A stretch of 53,603 bases of DNA from JAUVKA01 sp964465145 (GTDB lineage: Bacteria; Bacteroidota; Bacteroidia; Bacteroidales; UBA12481): NCBI GenBank assembly GCA_964465145.1, contig CAYXJR010000020.1, positions 1 through 53,603 of the forward strand, written 5' to 3'. Numbering within the stretch: the first letter of the stretch is position 1; each line of letters opens with the position of its first letter. The notes under the pieces are model-generated. The model did not search any database. It saw only the letters and a program-made list of their open reading frames with translations, and had not been told where the DNA came from. A program made the translations under genes and the position numbers. Positions 1 to 9,499 of this stretch are shown here, piece after piece.

Positions 1-1
1 A

Positions 2-433
2 TACCTACGCGTTAAATATATCGTGGCCGTATCAATTGTGAGTATTTGCTATATCCTCACCATACCATACGCTTTTTTTGGCAATTACATTTTCCTGATA
101 AACACCGCTGCTTTCCTGTATAATCTTGGATTTCTGTCATTCGGGCTGCTCTTTACTGCAACCTATACGACTAACAGATTGGATCTTAGCAAAAATGCAA
201 GTTTTAATTATCAGGGCATGGGAGCTACTCACTGGCTTTCCATGCTTCCTGCATTCATACTTCCCATAGTTATTATCTTGCCATTTAAACATTATGGAAT
301 TACATATTTGGGTTACATTCTGGTCGGTATGATTGGCCTGACAGGAATCTTATTAAACAAAACCCTTTTGGGCGTTCTGACCCGTCAATTCATGAAACGA
401 CGCCATATTATGGCCAAAGGATTCAGATCATAA
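2..433 (+). CDS. DUF5687-family ABC transporter permease, C-terminal part
   Basis: The frame is open from base 2, so this is the last ~143 residues of a gene that starts before the window; the GTG at 23 is an internal valine, not a start. The visible part is hydrophobic, with about four membrane segments (near bases 25-90, 95-165, 240-290 and 300-370), and ends in a basic tail close to 'RRHIMAKGFR', which resembles the end of DUF5687 proteins of Bacteroidota. DUF5687 proteins are membrane subunits paired with an ABC ATPase, and such an ATPase follows after 27 bp. The substrate is unknown. The family name rests on the tail, topology and neighbour. Confidence 0.7.
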   Translation, partial: YLRVKYIVAVSIVSICYILTIPYAFFGNYIFLINTAAFLYNLGFLSFGLLFTATYTTNRLDLSKNASFNYQGMGATHWLSMLPAFILPIVIILPFKHYGITYLGYILVGMIGLTGILLNKTLLGVLTRQFMKRRHIMAKGFRS

Positions 434-460
434 TAATAAATTTAAAACCATCAAACCTTT

Positions 461-1156
461 ATGATAGAAGTAAATAAACTAAGCAAAGAATACGGTGGAA
501 CCCCGGTTCTGAATATTCCTCAAATGAAAATCAATCCAAGAGAAAGCTTTGGTTTGGTAGGTAATAATGGAGCAGGTAAAACAACTTTCTTCCGATTGAT
601 TCTGGATCTTATCAGAGCTGAAACAGGATGGGTAAAATCTAAAGGTCAAGATGTTACCGGTACCACTGATTGGAAAAGATATACTGGATCCTACCTCGAC
701 GAAAGATTCCTGATTGATTTCCTGTCGCCTGAAGAATTTTTCAAATTCATTTCCGAGGTTCATGGCCAGTCACAGGGAGACATAAGCAACTTTTATGATG
801 AATACAATGACTTCTTTGCTGGTGAGATACTTGGGAAAAATAAATATATCAGAGAATTCTCTCAGGGTAATAAACAAAAAATAGGAATTGCTGCTGCCCT
901 AATGTCCAAACCGGAAATACTCATCCTTGATGAACCCTTTAACGGACTGGACCCTTCTACGCAACTTCGATTAATAAAAATTCTTAATGATCTGAAAACC
1001 AACACAAACACAACTCTATTAATTTCCAGTCACGACCTGAACCATATCACTGAAGTTTCCGACCGAATAGTTCTCCTTGAAGAAGGAAATATCAAATTCG
1101 ATATGAAAAAAACCGAATATACGCTCAAAGAGCTTGAAACCTATTTTAGCACGTAA
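461..1156 (+). CDS. ABC transporter ATP-binding protein
   Basis: This 231-residue ABC ATPase powers the adjacent DUF5687 membrane protein. Walker A is G34-T42 (GNNGAGKTT), the ABC signature is a degenerate SQGNKQK near residues 134-140, Walker B with the catalytic glutamate is ILILDEP near 153-160, and the switch histidine lies in 'LISSHD'. Length and the short C-terminal tail fit the single-domain CcmA/YhaQ type of exporter ATPase. It lies 27 bp after the permease on the same strand, so the two are probably co-transcribed. A tandem-repeat array begins immediately after its stop codon. Confidence 0.9.
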   Translation: MIEVNKLSKEYGGTPVLNIPQMKINPRESFGLVGNNGAGKTTFFRLILDLIRAETGWVKSKGQDVTGTTDWKRYTGSYLDERFLIDFLSPEEFFKFISEVHGQSQGDISNFYDEYNDFFAGEILGKNKYIREFSQGNKQKIGIAAALMSKPEILILDEPFNGLDPSTQLRLIKILNDLKTNTNTTLLISSHDLNHITEVSDRIVLLEEGNIKFDMKKTEYTLKELETYFST

Positions 1157-1159
1157 TAA

Positions 1160-1310
1160 GATGACCGATTACAGATTACAGATGACAGATGACAGATGAC
1201 AGATGACAGATATCCGTTATCCGTTATCCGTTATTCGTTATCCGTTATCCGTTATCCGTTATCCGTTATTCGTTATCCGTTATCCGTTATCCGTTATCCG
1301 TTATCAATTA
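1160..1310. repeat. Composite heptanucleotide tandem array
   Basis: Two adjoining 7-bp arrays. Bases 1160-1208 hold seven units of gatgaca/gattaca (the first is gatgacc). Bases 1213-1303 hold thirteen units of tccgtta, two of them ttcgtta, followed by two decayed units. The array starts 3 bp after the ABC ATPase stop codon and fills most of the gap to the next gene. Nothing in it looks coding. Similar mostly 7-bp arrays with different sequences occur at 4538, 8594 and 43700. Confidence 0.9.
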
Positions 1311-1368
1311 CCAGTTATCAAGGCCCTAAACTAAACCTAAAAACATATAAACTCTTAACTCCATACTC

Positions 1369-4300
1369 ATGAAACTCAAATCCCTTCCTTTTCCAATCTT
1401 GCTGATAGTAATGCTATTAGCCACTATAAACCTCACTGCCCAGGATCTCAACCCTGAGCTATTCTCACAACTTAGATATCGTCATATCGGACCTCCGGGA
1501 AACCGGGCATCCGCAGTGGTTGGGGTACCAGGTAATTATATGATATCCTATATCGGCGCCTCTTCCGGTGGCATTTGGAAAACTGTAGATGGTGGACTAA
1601 ACTGGGATCCGATTTTCGATGACCAGCCATGCCAGTCGATAGGTGCAATAGCTATTGCCCCCTCCGACCCCAACGTCGTTTGGACTGGTACGGGGGAAGC
1701 CTTTATAAGAAGCAATGTATCTATTGGTGACGGTGTATATAAGTCAACCGATGCCGGTAAAACATGGAAACACATGGGTCTGGACCTGACAGGTAGAATT
1801 GGTCGGATCGTTATTCACCCAACGAATTCGGATATCGTTATGGTCGCTGCTTTGGGACATTGTTATGGTCCACAAAAGGAAAGAGGGATCTTCAGAACTG
1901 AGGATGGCGGTAAAACATGGGAACATGTTCTTTTCGCAGATGAGAATACCGGTTGTTTTGAGATAGCTATGAACCCGGAAAATCCCAGGATTCTATTCGC
2001 AGGTATGTGGCCTTTGGAGATTAAAACATATGGTCGTGAGAGCGGTGGACCGAATGGTGGGCTCTATGCCTCCCATGACGGTGGAAAAACATGGAAAAAG
2101 TTAGAAGGCAATGGATTGCCTACAGGCCCCATTGGTAAAGTTGGTATCGCTATTTCTACTAGTAATCCCAAAGTGGTTTACGCAATGATGGAAACCGGAA
2201 CTCCTAACAAAGGAGTATTGTGGCGCTCAAATGATGGTGGAGATCGGTGGCATATGGTTAGTAAAGACCGATTACTTAATGAACGTCCGCATTATGCTTC
2301 CAGGATAATGGTGAATCCTGCTGATGAGAACCTTGTATATTTTGCTGCAAACAGTCATAGTATTTCTTACGATGGTGGGCAAACCACTGAAAGATCAGGA
2401 TGGAGTGGCGACACCCATGATATGTGGGCCGATCCCCAGAACCCCGACAGGATGATGATAAGTGATGACGGTGGAGTGATTATGACATTTAACCGCGGTG
2501 AAACCTGGAACCGGATTTCACTTCCAATCGCTCAGATGTATCACGTTGCCGTAGATAACCAAATCCCATATTATGTCTATGGTGGAAAGCAGGATGGTTC
2601 TGGTTATAAAGGTCCGAGTGTAGGGGGAAGAGGTAGATATAACCCTGACGTATGGGAGGGCACCGCAGGTGGCGAATGTGGTTTTATTATCCCTGATCCG
2701 GTCGATCCAAATATCGTTTGGGGTGGCAGCTATGTGGGACAATTTACCAAAGTTGATTACCGAACAGGAAATAATCAAACAGTCATGATCTGGCCTGAAT
2801 CAAGCTATGGAGCTGCCCCAAAGGATGTTAAGTATCGCTTCAACTGGACTTTCCCTATCCATATTTCTCCCCATGACCATAATACCATATATGCCGGCAG
2901 TCAGTTCATTCATAAAACAACTGATGGAGGCCGTAGCTGGGAGGTCATTTCACCCGACCTTAGTACTAATGACTTAAGCAGGATGCAGCCTTCCGGAGGA
3001 TTGACTAAAGATAATATCGGTGTTGAGTTTGCCTGTCTGGTTTTTGCCATTGCAGAATCTCCCTTAGAAGCAGGTTGTATTTGGGCCGGCACGAATGATG
3101 GCTTGGTTCAGCTAACCCGCGATGGAGGTAAAAACTGGACAAATGTAACAAAAAACATTCCTGATCTTCCTGTTTGGGGTACAGTTAGCAACCTCGAACC
3201 ATCAAGATATGATGCCGGGACTTGCTATCTGACGGTAGACTTTCATCAAATGAATAATCGCGATCCATTTGTTTATAAAACAACAAATCATGGCAAGAGC
3301 TGGACATTTATTGGCGCTGACATTCCAAAATCTGTATTTTCATATTGTCACTGGATAAACGAAGATCCCGTGAAACAAGGACTTTTGTACCTGGGTACTG
3401 AAAATGCTATCTACTTTTCATTCGATGATGGTGAGAACTGGGTGCCGCTTCAAAACAACCTGCCCCATGCGCCAGTACACCACATGGTTATACAAGAGCA
3501 TTTTAACGACCTGGTGGTGGGCACTTACGGCAGGGGGTTCTGGATTATGGATGACATAACCCCGCTTCAGCAATTGGACAAAGAAGTTCTGAATTCGAAT
3601 GCTCACCTGTTCAAACCCAGGCAAGCTTATCGCTTCAATAGAAAAACTGGAAGCCCGTCAGGTAGTGCTACAGCCATTATTAACTATTATTTAAAAGACA
3701 AAGTTGATAATGGAGTTAAAATCCGAATCAAAGATGCCGAAGGTAATATTGTCGGTACCCCCAGAGCTTCCAATACATCAGGTATCAACCGGATTAGCTG
3801 GAATATGAGATATCCAGGGGCAGAGCCAATAAAACTCAGAATTAAGCCAGCCGACAACCCAACCGTTGTTGAAGAAAAACGGTACAGGGATACCTGGATT
3901 AAGGAAGGCTGGTATCCATTCCAAAGCTGGGGAGCATCAGGAGGATTAAATGGGTATTTGGTTGCACCTGGAACCTATACCATTGAAATGGAGGTTGATG
4001 GGAATATTCAAAAACAAACCCTGGAAGTTCTAAAGGATCCTTCATCGGCCGGAAGCCAGTCAGAGATTGAAGCCAACCTGGTACTACAGCATAAGCTGCA
4101 AAAGGACATTAACCTGGCAACAGAATTGATCAACAATATCGAATGGCTGAGAAAGCAATTAGTTGATCAAAAAGAGTATTTCAAAAACAACTCTGATAAT
4201 CCTCATGGTTCCTCCCTATTTGATGAAATGGATAAAAAGCTGGGAGATATTGAGGATTTATTACTTCAACCAATATCCAGGGAAGGTGACTCCAAATCCT

Positions 4301-4539
4301 TCAGGTATCCTAACAGGCTATATTCTAAGCTGTCTGTACTGGCAGGAGATGTTTCAAGTAACTTTGATTTTGCTCCCAATAAGCAGCAAAAAGAAGTATA
4401 CGAAGTTCTTCATCAGCGATTAATGGCAGTTGATGAACAGGTCAAAAATGTAGTCTCAAAAGACTTAAAAGAATTCAATAAGATGCTTCAGGAACATGGC
4501 CTCTCAACTATTAACTCAAATTTTGGAGAAAGGAATTAG
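1369..4539 (+). CDS. Secreted BNR/sortilin-like beta-propeller protein
   Basis: This 1056-residue protein has an N-terminal signal peptide (hydrophobic stretch to about residue 24, ending 'TAQD'). About ten Asp-box motifs of the form S/T-x-D-x-G-x-x-W run through residues 60-700, as in the VPS10/sortilin and BNR propeller families. Residues ~750-880 look like beta-sandwich modules and the last ~150 residues are helical. No T9SS tail is visible, so it is probably periplasmic or released by another route. Bacteroidota homologues are usually annotated as glycosyl hydrolase or sortilin-like, but no catalytic residues can be assigned. It sits upstream of a sulfatase and a glycosidase on the same strand, which suggests polymer catabolism. 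The enzymatic role is unknown. Confidence 0.8.
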   Translation: MKLKSLPFPILLIVMLLATINLTAQDLNPELFSQLRYRHIGPPGNRASAVVGVPGNYMISYIGASSGGIWKTVDGGLNWDPIFDDQPCQSIGAIAIAPSDPNVVWTGTGEAFIRSNVSIGDGVYKSTDAGKTWKHMGLDLTGRIGRIVIHPTNSDIVMVAALGHCYGPQKERGIFRTEDGGKTWEHVLFADENTGCFEIAMNPENPRILFAGMWPLEIKTYGRESGGPNGGLYASHDGGKTWKKLEGNGLPTGPIGKVGIAISTSNPKVVYAMMETGTPNKGVLWRSNDGGDRWHMVSKDRLLNERPHYASRIMVNPADENLVYFAANSHSISYDGGQTTERSGWSGDTHDMWADPQNPDRMMISDDGGVIMTFNRGETWNRISLPIAQMYHVAVDNQIPYYVYGGKQDGSGYKGPSVGGRGRYNPDVWEGTAGGECGFIIPDPVDPNIVWGGSYVGQFTKVDYRTGNNQTVMIWPESSYGAAPKDVKYRFNWTFPIHISPHDHNTIYAGSQFIHKTTDGGRSWEVISPDLSTNDLSRMQPSGGLTKDNIGVEFACLVFAIAESPLEAGCIWAGTNDGLVQLTRDGGKNWTNVTKNIPDLPVWGTVSNLEPSRYDAGTCYLTVDFHQMNNRDPFVYKTTNHGKSWTFIGADIPKSVFSYCHWINEDPVKQGLLYLGTENAIYFSFDDGENWVPLQNNLPHAPVHHMVIQEHFNDLVVGTYGRGFWIMDDITPLQQLDKEVLNSNAHLFKPRQAYRFNRKTGSPSGSATAIINYYLKDKVDNGVKIRIKDAEGNIVGTPRASNTSGINRISWNMRYPGAEPIKLRIKPADNPTVVEEKRYRDTWIKEGWYPFQSWGASGGLNGYLVAPGTYTIEMEVDGNIQKQTLEVLKDPSSAGSQSEIEANLVLQHKLQKDINLATELINNIEWLRKQLVDQKEYFKNNSDNPHGSSLFDEMDKKLGDIEDLLLQPISREGDSKSFRYPNRLYSKLSVLAGDVSSNFDFAPNKQQKEVYEVLHQRLMAVDEQVKNVVSKDLKEFNKMLQEHGLSTINSNFGERN

Positions 4540-4612
4540 TAGATTAGTAGATTAGTAGATTAGTGAGTGTGGGTAGTGGGTAGTGGGTAGTGGGTGGTGA
4601 GTGGGTGGTGAA
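4538..4612. repeat. Tandem array overlapping a stop codon
   Basis: The TAG stop of the propeller gene is itself part of the array. Three to four units of an 8-bp repeat (attagtag) pass into about six units of a 7-bp repeat (tgggtag, later tgggtgg/tgagtgg). The sequence is strongly G/T biased on this strand and non-coding. It belongs to the same class of stop-adjacent arrays as those at 1160, 8594 and 43700. Confidence 0.85.
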
Positions 4613-4674
4613 AATATAGTAGGGACGTAAACACGCTTCGTCCTTAAACAAATGGATGGCAAAAGATACGGAAG

Positions 4675-4696
4675 GGGCCGGGTCTTACCCCGGCCC
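4675..4696. terminator. GC-rich hairpin, possible terminator or REP element
   Basis: A perfect 8-bp stem (gggccggg / cccggccc, 4675-4682 with 4689-4696) encloses a 6-nt loop. No T-run follows, so it is either a poor intrinsic terminator or part of a REP-like palindrome between the propeller gene and the sulfatase. Confidence 0.5.
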
Positions 4697-4724
4697 TAAC
4701 CAAAAACGATAAATAAATTAAAAT

Positions 4725-4760
4725 CCCTCCCCCTTGGTACCAGGGGGAATAAAGGGGGGG
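4725..4760. repeat. REP-like C-run/G-run palindrome
   Basis: A C-rich run is followed by a G-rich run with a 6-bp stem (ccccct 4729-4734 / aggggg 4742-4747) and a loop containing the palindrome ggtacc, then a second G-run ending in gggtac. A related arrangement in the opposite orientation lies near 18621-18690, suggesting a dispersed element. Confidence 0.45.
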
Positions 4761-4800
4761 GGTACGATAGGAACGAGGATACAGGGGAATACAGAAAAAA

Positions 4801-6315
4801 ATGAAATCAATCCTTTCAAAACACACAGGTCTTTTTCTTCTCTTAGGCGCCATGCTCCTCTCCTGCACCAACAATCAAGTTGAAAAGACCAAACCCAACA
4901 TCCTGTTCATCCTGATCGATGATCTCGGAAAAGAATGGATCAGTGTCTATGGGGCTGAAGATGTGGCTACTCCAAACATTGATAAACTCGCCCTGACGGG
5001 AATGCTGTTTAAAAATGCTTATTCCATGCCCCAATGTACACCAACACGGGTATCATTATTGACAGGCCAGTATCCCTGGCGAAACGGCTGGGTTAATCAC
5101 TATGATGTCCCAAGGTGGGGTCATGGAGGAAGATATGATCCGGAATTAAACCCATCATTTGGAAAGAACCTTAGAGATGCAGGTTATGTGACCTGTGTAG
5201 CCGGTAAATGGCAGATCAATGACTTCCGGCTCGAACCCGATGCCACAGTCCTGGCAGGGTTTAATGAGTATTGCATGTGGACAGGCGGGGAAGGTGGCGG
5301 CCCCAGTGAAAAAGCCAGTCAGCTTAGATATTGGGATCCCTACATACATACCAAAGATGGTAGCAAAACCTATGAAGGCCAGTTCGGTCCGGATATCTAT
5401 ACCGATTTCATCATCGACTTTATGACAAGAAATAAGGACAAGCCGATGATGATCTATTTCCCGATGTGTCTCACTCACGGCCCCTTAACTACCACTCCGG
5501 CCCGACCTGATGCTCCAAGGGAGGAGCAACATGTTGCAATGGTTGAATATACCGACCTTATCCTCCAAAGATTAGTAGATGCCCTTGAGGATCTTGAAAT
5601 AAGGGACAATACGATTATTGTCTGGACGACCGATAATGGAACCGGACAGGGGATAATTGGTAAAATGAATATGCGTTATGTGCGTGGGGGTAAAATGATG
5701 ACAAGTGAAAATGGTATTAATGCCCCTTTCATTGTAAACTGTCCAGGGACTGTCCCTGAGGGGATTATCACAGATGCCCTGGTTGATTTTACAGATATAT
5801 TGCCAACCTTCTGTGAATTGGCTGGAGCCGAGCTTGACCCTGCATATACTTACGATGGATACTCCTTTGCACCACTAATCCTTGGACAGAAACAGGATTC
5901 TGAACGAGAAAGTATTATGGCTCTTGGAGGACATTTTGCGATGTTGAAGAATGACAGGATCACCAGCGTTCATAAATTCAGAGACCGGGTGATAAGGGAT
6001 AAAAACTATAAAGCCTACATAGATACTTCATGTCAGATTTCAGAGATCATCGATTTTAATTCTGATTTTGATGAAATGAATAACCTGATTGATAGTAATG
6101 ATCAGAAAGTAATAGCAGCCAAAAAGAAATTTCAAAAGGTCCTTGATCAGTTACCTAAAAAAGATGGTAGTCCTATCTACACTCAAATCGATGGATCTTT
6201 TTATGATCATCCGGCTGAAGAACTCAATAAAACGGCAAGGGTCGGAATGAATGCGCCAAATAAATCCAAACCGGTTACCAGGGAGGAATATTTAAAGAAA
6301 AAAGGAAAGAAATAA
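4801..6315 (+). CDS. Sulfatase (S1 family) lipoprotein
   Basis: This 504-residue sulfatase removes sulfate esters, most likely from sulfated sugars. A lipobox (LLSC) near residue 22 marks it as a lipoprotein. The sulfatase signature is CTPTR with Cys79, the residue that a formylglycine-generating enzyme would oxidise. The N-terminal metal-binding pair lies in 'LIDDLG', the second half contains 'TTDNGTG' typical of the metal site, and 'MALGGHF' lies near residue 377. Length is normal for the family. Cys-type sulfatases need a maturase, and none is visible in this window. It lies between the propeller gene and a GH27-like glycosidase, which fits a polysaccharide-degradation block. The substrate cannot be named. 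Confidence 0.88.
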   Translation: MKSILSKHTGLFLLLGAMLLSCTNNQVEKTKPNILFILIDDLGKEWISVYGAEDVATPNIDKLALTGMLFKNAYSMPQCTPTRVSLLTGQYPWRNGWVNHYDVPRWGHGGRYDPELNPSFGKNLRDAGYVTCVAGKWQINDFRLEPDATVLAGFNEYCMWTGGEGGGPSEKASQLRYWDPYIHTKDGSKTYEGQFGPDIYTDFIIDFMTRNKDKPMMIYFPMCLTHGPLTTTPARPDAPREEQHVAMVEYTDLILQRLVDALEDLEIRDNTIIVWTTDNGTGQGIIGKMNMRYVRGGKMMTSENGINAPFIVNCPGTVPEGIITDALVDFTDILPTFCELAGAELDPAYTYDGYSFAPLILGQKQDSERESIMALGGHFAMLKNDRITSVHKFRDRVIRDKNYKAYIDTSCQISEIIDFNSDFDEMNNLIDSNDQKVIAAKKKFQKVLDQLPKKDGSPIYTQIDGSFYDHPAEELNKTARVGMNAPNKSKPVTREEYLKKKGKK

Positions 6316-6376
6316 ATCGAAAGTGAGTGGCGCGAAAAGCTTCAAATAAAACAAATCAGATTGATAAAAGAATAAC

Positions 6377-8593
6377 ATGAAGTATATTGCCCACATGCTG
6401 ACTATGATTCTTTTTTGCATTGTTATCCCAAATTCCTATGCCCAGAATAATCCGTACAAGTCACCTCTTTATTGGAGTGTGTATGAACATCATATTGTAA
6501 AGGAACAAAATGGTGTTTATGACAACTATATCCCTGAATCTGAACTATTGGCTAACATCGACTGGGTAGATCAGAACCTCAGAGAATTGGGATATAATAT
6601 GATTTGCATGGATGGCTGGGGCGATGTATCACAAATTAATGAAAACGGATACAAGACATCGCACTCACGGCATTGGGAACATGATTTTGCCTGGTGGTCA
6701 AATTACTTGAAGGAACGCGGCATGACTCTGGGCATGTACGGCAATCCACTCTGGATCCATGTTGACCCATCTGATACCCAAAGAAAAATCCCTGGCACAA
6801 ATATCAATGTTAGCAGTCTGATTGATCCTTCTGAAAATGCGAGATTCACCTGGGTCCAGGTCGACAGACCCGGAGCGAAGGAATATGTGAAAGGATACAT
6901 AAAATACTATGCTGATATGGGCATTAAGTATTTTAGGGTTGATTTTCTTTCCTGGTACGAAACCGGCTATGATCATTGGGTAGGTACGGTTGGATCGGCA
7001 AGGCCTCGAGAACATTATGAAACAGCCTTGAGATGGATGCGGGAGGCTTGCGATGAATACGGTATGTTTTTAAGCCTGGTAATGCCAAACCTTTTCAACG
7101 AAGCGGAACTGGAGCTTCAGTATGGTCATATGATAAGGATAAATGAGGATACTGGCTATGGCACATGGTGGAAGTTCAACGATATTCACAGAGGACATCG
7201 GTTTGATGAATGGTCGCAATATGCCAATGCCCTTGACGGCTTTACTTATTGGTCATACATTTCCGGAAGGGACAAAATACGACTGGATGGTGACTTTATC
7301 CGCATAAATACTTTTGCGTCAGATTCTGAAAAGAGAACTGTTATTTCAGCTCACCTGCTTGCTGGTGGTCCTGTAACAATTTCCGACCAGTATAGGACAA
7401 TCGGAAATGACCTTTGGCTATATCAAAATGAAGAAATGCTCGAATTAAATTGGGATGGTTTTGTGGGCCGGCCTCTGACCAATGATCCTACAGATGAGGC
7501 GAGTCAGGTCTGGACCGGTCAGATGTCAAATGGTGATTGGATTATCGGTTTATTTAACCGGGAAAATGAAATACGAAGCAGAATTATTGATTTGAAAGAC
7601 CTTGGATATTCTGGTGAAGCTTCAGTCAGGAACCTCTGGCAACATGCCTGGCTGGGCTCAATGGATTCAATCGTAGCAGATCTTCCTCCTCATGGATGCC
7701 TGATACTGAAAGTTGAGGAAGGGGTCGAAACAGGAATAGAGCAAACCATTAGTTTTAATACTATTGGAGACAGAGTTTATGGTGATCCTGATTTCACCTT
7801 AAATGCAAATGCAAGTTCAGGGCTACTAATTGAATATGAAGTGGCTTTAGGTCCTGCAACCGTCGAGGGAGATCAGATTCATCTTACCGGACAGACTGGA
7901 ACAATATTCGTCTTGGCCAAACAATCTGGTAATGACACATATTGTGCAGCATTTTCTCAGGTACAATCTTTTAATGTTTCCGGTGGACATCAAAATCAGA
8001 TGTATGTGGCGGGAACTTTTACAGGATGGAGCCCAAATATTGCAATGAATCTTACTGATGAAAGCTGGATTGCGAATGGAGTAGAGATCCCGGCAGGTAA
8101 TCATGAACTGAAATTTGCCAATACAAATAATTGGAGCGGTGATGACTGGGGAAACAGCACCGGTTTATCGGGTATAGCTAAGCTTGCCACAGGAGGGGAT
8201 CCAAACATCTCTTTTTCAACCACCAAGGATGGCATATACTCACTTACATTCAATGATATCAGCCTGGAATATTCAATTAGCAAGACAACATTTATTCAAG
8301 AAAATGAAACTCACCAGGGATTCGAATTAGTTCAGAACTACCCCAATCCATTTTATTCGGAAACCATAATCCAATTTTTTATACCAGAAGAATCGTCAGT
8401 CTCCCTACGTGTTTATAATTTGTTAGGGGAAGAAATTGAGACTTTGATTAATGATAACAAAATACCAGGCATATATCAGACCAGATGGAATGGATTGGAT
8501 AAAAATGGTCGGAAAGTCAGTCCCGGTGTATATTTCTATATATTGAAGTCCCAAAACTACTCGCAAACAAAAAAGATGATACTTTTGAGATGA
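6377..8593 (+). CDS. GH27-like glycosidase with T9SS sorting domain
   Basis: This 738-residue secreted enzyme has a signal peptide (to about residue 22, 'SYAQ') and a TIM-barrel domain (about 30-370) resembling GH27/GH36 alpha-galactosidases. The likely nucleophile is Asp189 in 'YFRVDF' and the likely acid/base is Asp258 in 'RINED'. An all-beta domain follows. Residues ~455-530 resemble MBG-type Ig-like repeats ('QTISFNTIGDRVYGDPDF'), residues ~535-625 look like a carbohydrate-binding or SusE-type beta module ('YVAGTFTGWS'), and residues ~650-738 are a type A T9SS sorting domain ('NYPNPF', 'VYNLLGEEI', 'SPGVYFYIL'). It is therefore probably exported across the outer membrane and surface-attached or released. 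Substrate specificity is inferred only; the family assignment could shift to a neighbouring GH clan D family. Confidence 0.82.
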   Translation: MKYIAHMLTMILFCIVIPNSYAQNNPYKSPLYWSVYEHHIVKEQNGVYDNYIPESELLANIDWVDQNLRELGYNMICMDGWGDVSQINENGYKTSHSRHWEHDFAWWSNYLKERGMTLGMYGNPLWIHVDPSDTQRKIPGTNINVSSLIDPSENARFTWVQVDRPGAKEYVKGYIKYYADMGIKYFRVDFLSWYETGYDHWVGTVGSARPREHYETALRWMREACDEYGMFLSLVMPNLFNEAELELQYGHMIRINEDTGYGTWWKFNDIHRGHRFDEWSQYANALDGFTYWSYISGRDKIRLDGDFIRINTFASDSEKRTVISAHLLAGGPVTISDQYRTIGNDLWLYQNEEMLELNWDGFVGRPLTNDPTDEASQVWTGQMSNGDWIIGLFNRENEIRSRIIDLKDLGYSGEASVRNLWQHAWLGSMDSIVADLPPHGCLILKVEEGVETGIEQTISFNTIGDRVYGDPDFTLNANASSGLLIEYEVALGPATVEGDQIHLTGQTGTIFVLAKQSGNDTYCAAFSQVQSFNVSGGHQNQMYVAGTFTGWSPNIAMNLTDESWIANGVEIPAGNHELKFANTNNWSGDDWGNSTGLSGIAKLATGGDPNISFSTTKDGIYSLTFNDISLEYSISKTTFIQENETHQGFELVQNYPNPFYSETIIQFFIPEESSVSLRVYNLLGEEIETLINDNKIPGIYQTRWNGLDKNGRKVSPGVYFYILKSQNYSQTKKMILLR

Positions 8594-8640
8594 ATTAGGG
8601 AACGGGGAACGGGGAGCAGGGAACGGGGAAGAAGGGGATA
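8594..8640. repeat. Heptanucleotide array after the glycosidase stop
   Basis: About five units of a 7-bp repeat (ggggaac with agggaac, ggggagc and ggggaag variants) begin within 6 bp of the TGA stop of the GH27-like gene and end about 20 bp before the nitrilase-family start. It is purine-rich on this strand and non-coding. Confidence 0.8.
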
Positions 8641-8659
8641 AACATATCAACCAGCAACA

Positions 8660-9499
8660 ATGGCAATAAAATCATCAAAAAACATCGGCATAATAGCCTT
8701 AATATCTATACTCTCAATCATGAGTTTCAACAATATCCAGGCTCAACAGAGAACTGTTAAAATCGCTCTCGCCCAAATTTTCTGCCTTGACGGCGACCGG
8801 TCCGGTAATTTTGCGCGAATTGAAAATGCGCTTTCAGAGGCAAAGGAACAAGAAGCAGAAATTGTATGTTTTCCTGAAACCTCAATATTAGGCTGGGTTA
8901 ATCCTGATGCGCATGAAAGGGCCTTCCCCATTCCCGGAGAAGATTCAGAAAGGCTATGTCAATTAGCCAGGGAGAATAATGTGTTTTTATGCGCCGGTCT
9001 GGCCGAAAAGGAGGGAGAAAAACTGTTTGATTCTGTAATCCTTATCGACAACAAAGGCAATATAATCCTGAAACATAGGAAGATAAATACACTCGACGAA
9101 TTGATGGAGCGTCCCTATACCTCAGGGACTAGTGTTAACACCGTTGACACTAAATTCGGAAAAATCGGAATGTTAATCTGTGCTGATTCATTCAAGGAGG
9201 AAATATTAGATCAAATGAAGGAATTAAAACCTGATATGGTACTGATTCCCTATGGTTGGGCTGCCGCAGAAGATTCCTGGCCTGAACATGCTAAACAATT
9301 AAGTAGGACTGTTACTAATGCTGCCAAGGTAATTGGTTGTCCTATTGTTGGTACCGATTTGATCGGACAGATAAGTCATGGCCCCTGGAAAGAATTAGTT
9401 TATGGAGGAGCAAGCCTTGTTTCTGATAAAAACGGTAATATTCTGGGATTAGGGAAAGACAGGGACAGGGATGTTCTGATAGTAAAGGTAGAATTATAG
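8660..9499 (+). CDS. Exported carbon-nitrogen (nitrilase-family) hydrolase
   Basis: This 279-residue member of the carbon-nitrogen hydrolase superfamily hydrolyses amide or nitrile C-N bonds. The Glu-Lys-Cys triad is visible: Glu73 in 'CFPETS', Lys141 in 'KHRKIN' and Cys174 in 'LICADS'. Unusually for the family it starts with a signal-like segment (residues ~8-28, ending 'NIQAQ'), implying a periplasmic or exported location. Length after the signal (~250) is normal for one domain. It follows the glycosidase on the same strand. The amide substrate cannot be inferred. Confidence 0.83.
   Translation: MAIKSSKNIGIIALISILSIMSFNNIQAQQRTVKIALAQIFCLDGDRSGNFARIENALSEAKEQEAEIVCFPETSILGWVNPDAHERAFPIPGEDSERLCQLARENNVFLCAGLAEKEGEKLFDSVILIDNKGNIILKHRKINTLDELMERPYTSGTSVNTVDTKFGKIGMLICADSFKEEILDQMKELKPDMVLIPYGWAAAEDSWPEHAKQLSRTVTNAAKVIGCPIVGTDLIGQISHGPWKELVYGGASLVSDKNGNILGLGKDRDRDVLIVKVEL

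Noticed and set aside
1160..1310. Possible CRISPR array
   Set aside because: The units are 7 bp with no spacers, and no cas genes are present.
4644..4874. Minus-strand open frame over the REP-like region
   Set aside because: The translation is low-complexity and overlaps repeats and the sulfatase start; no homology pattern is visible.
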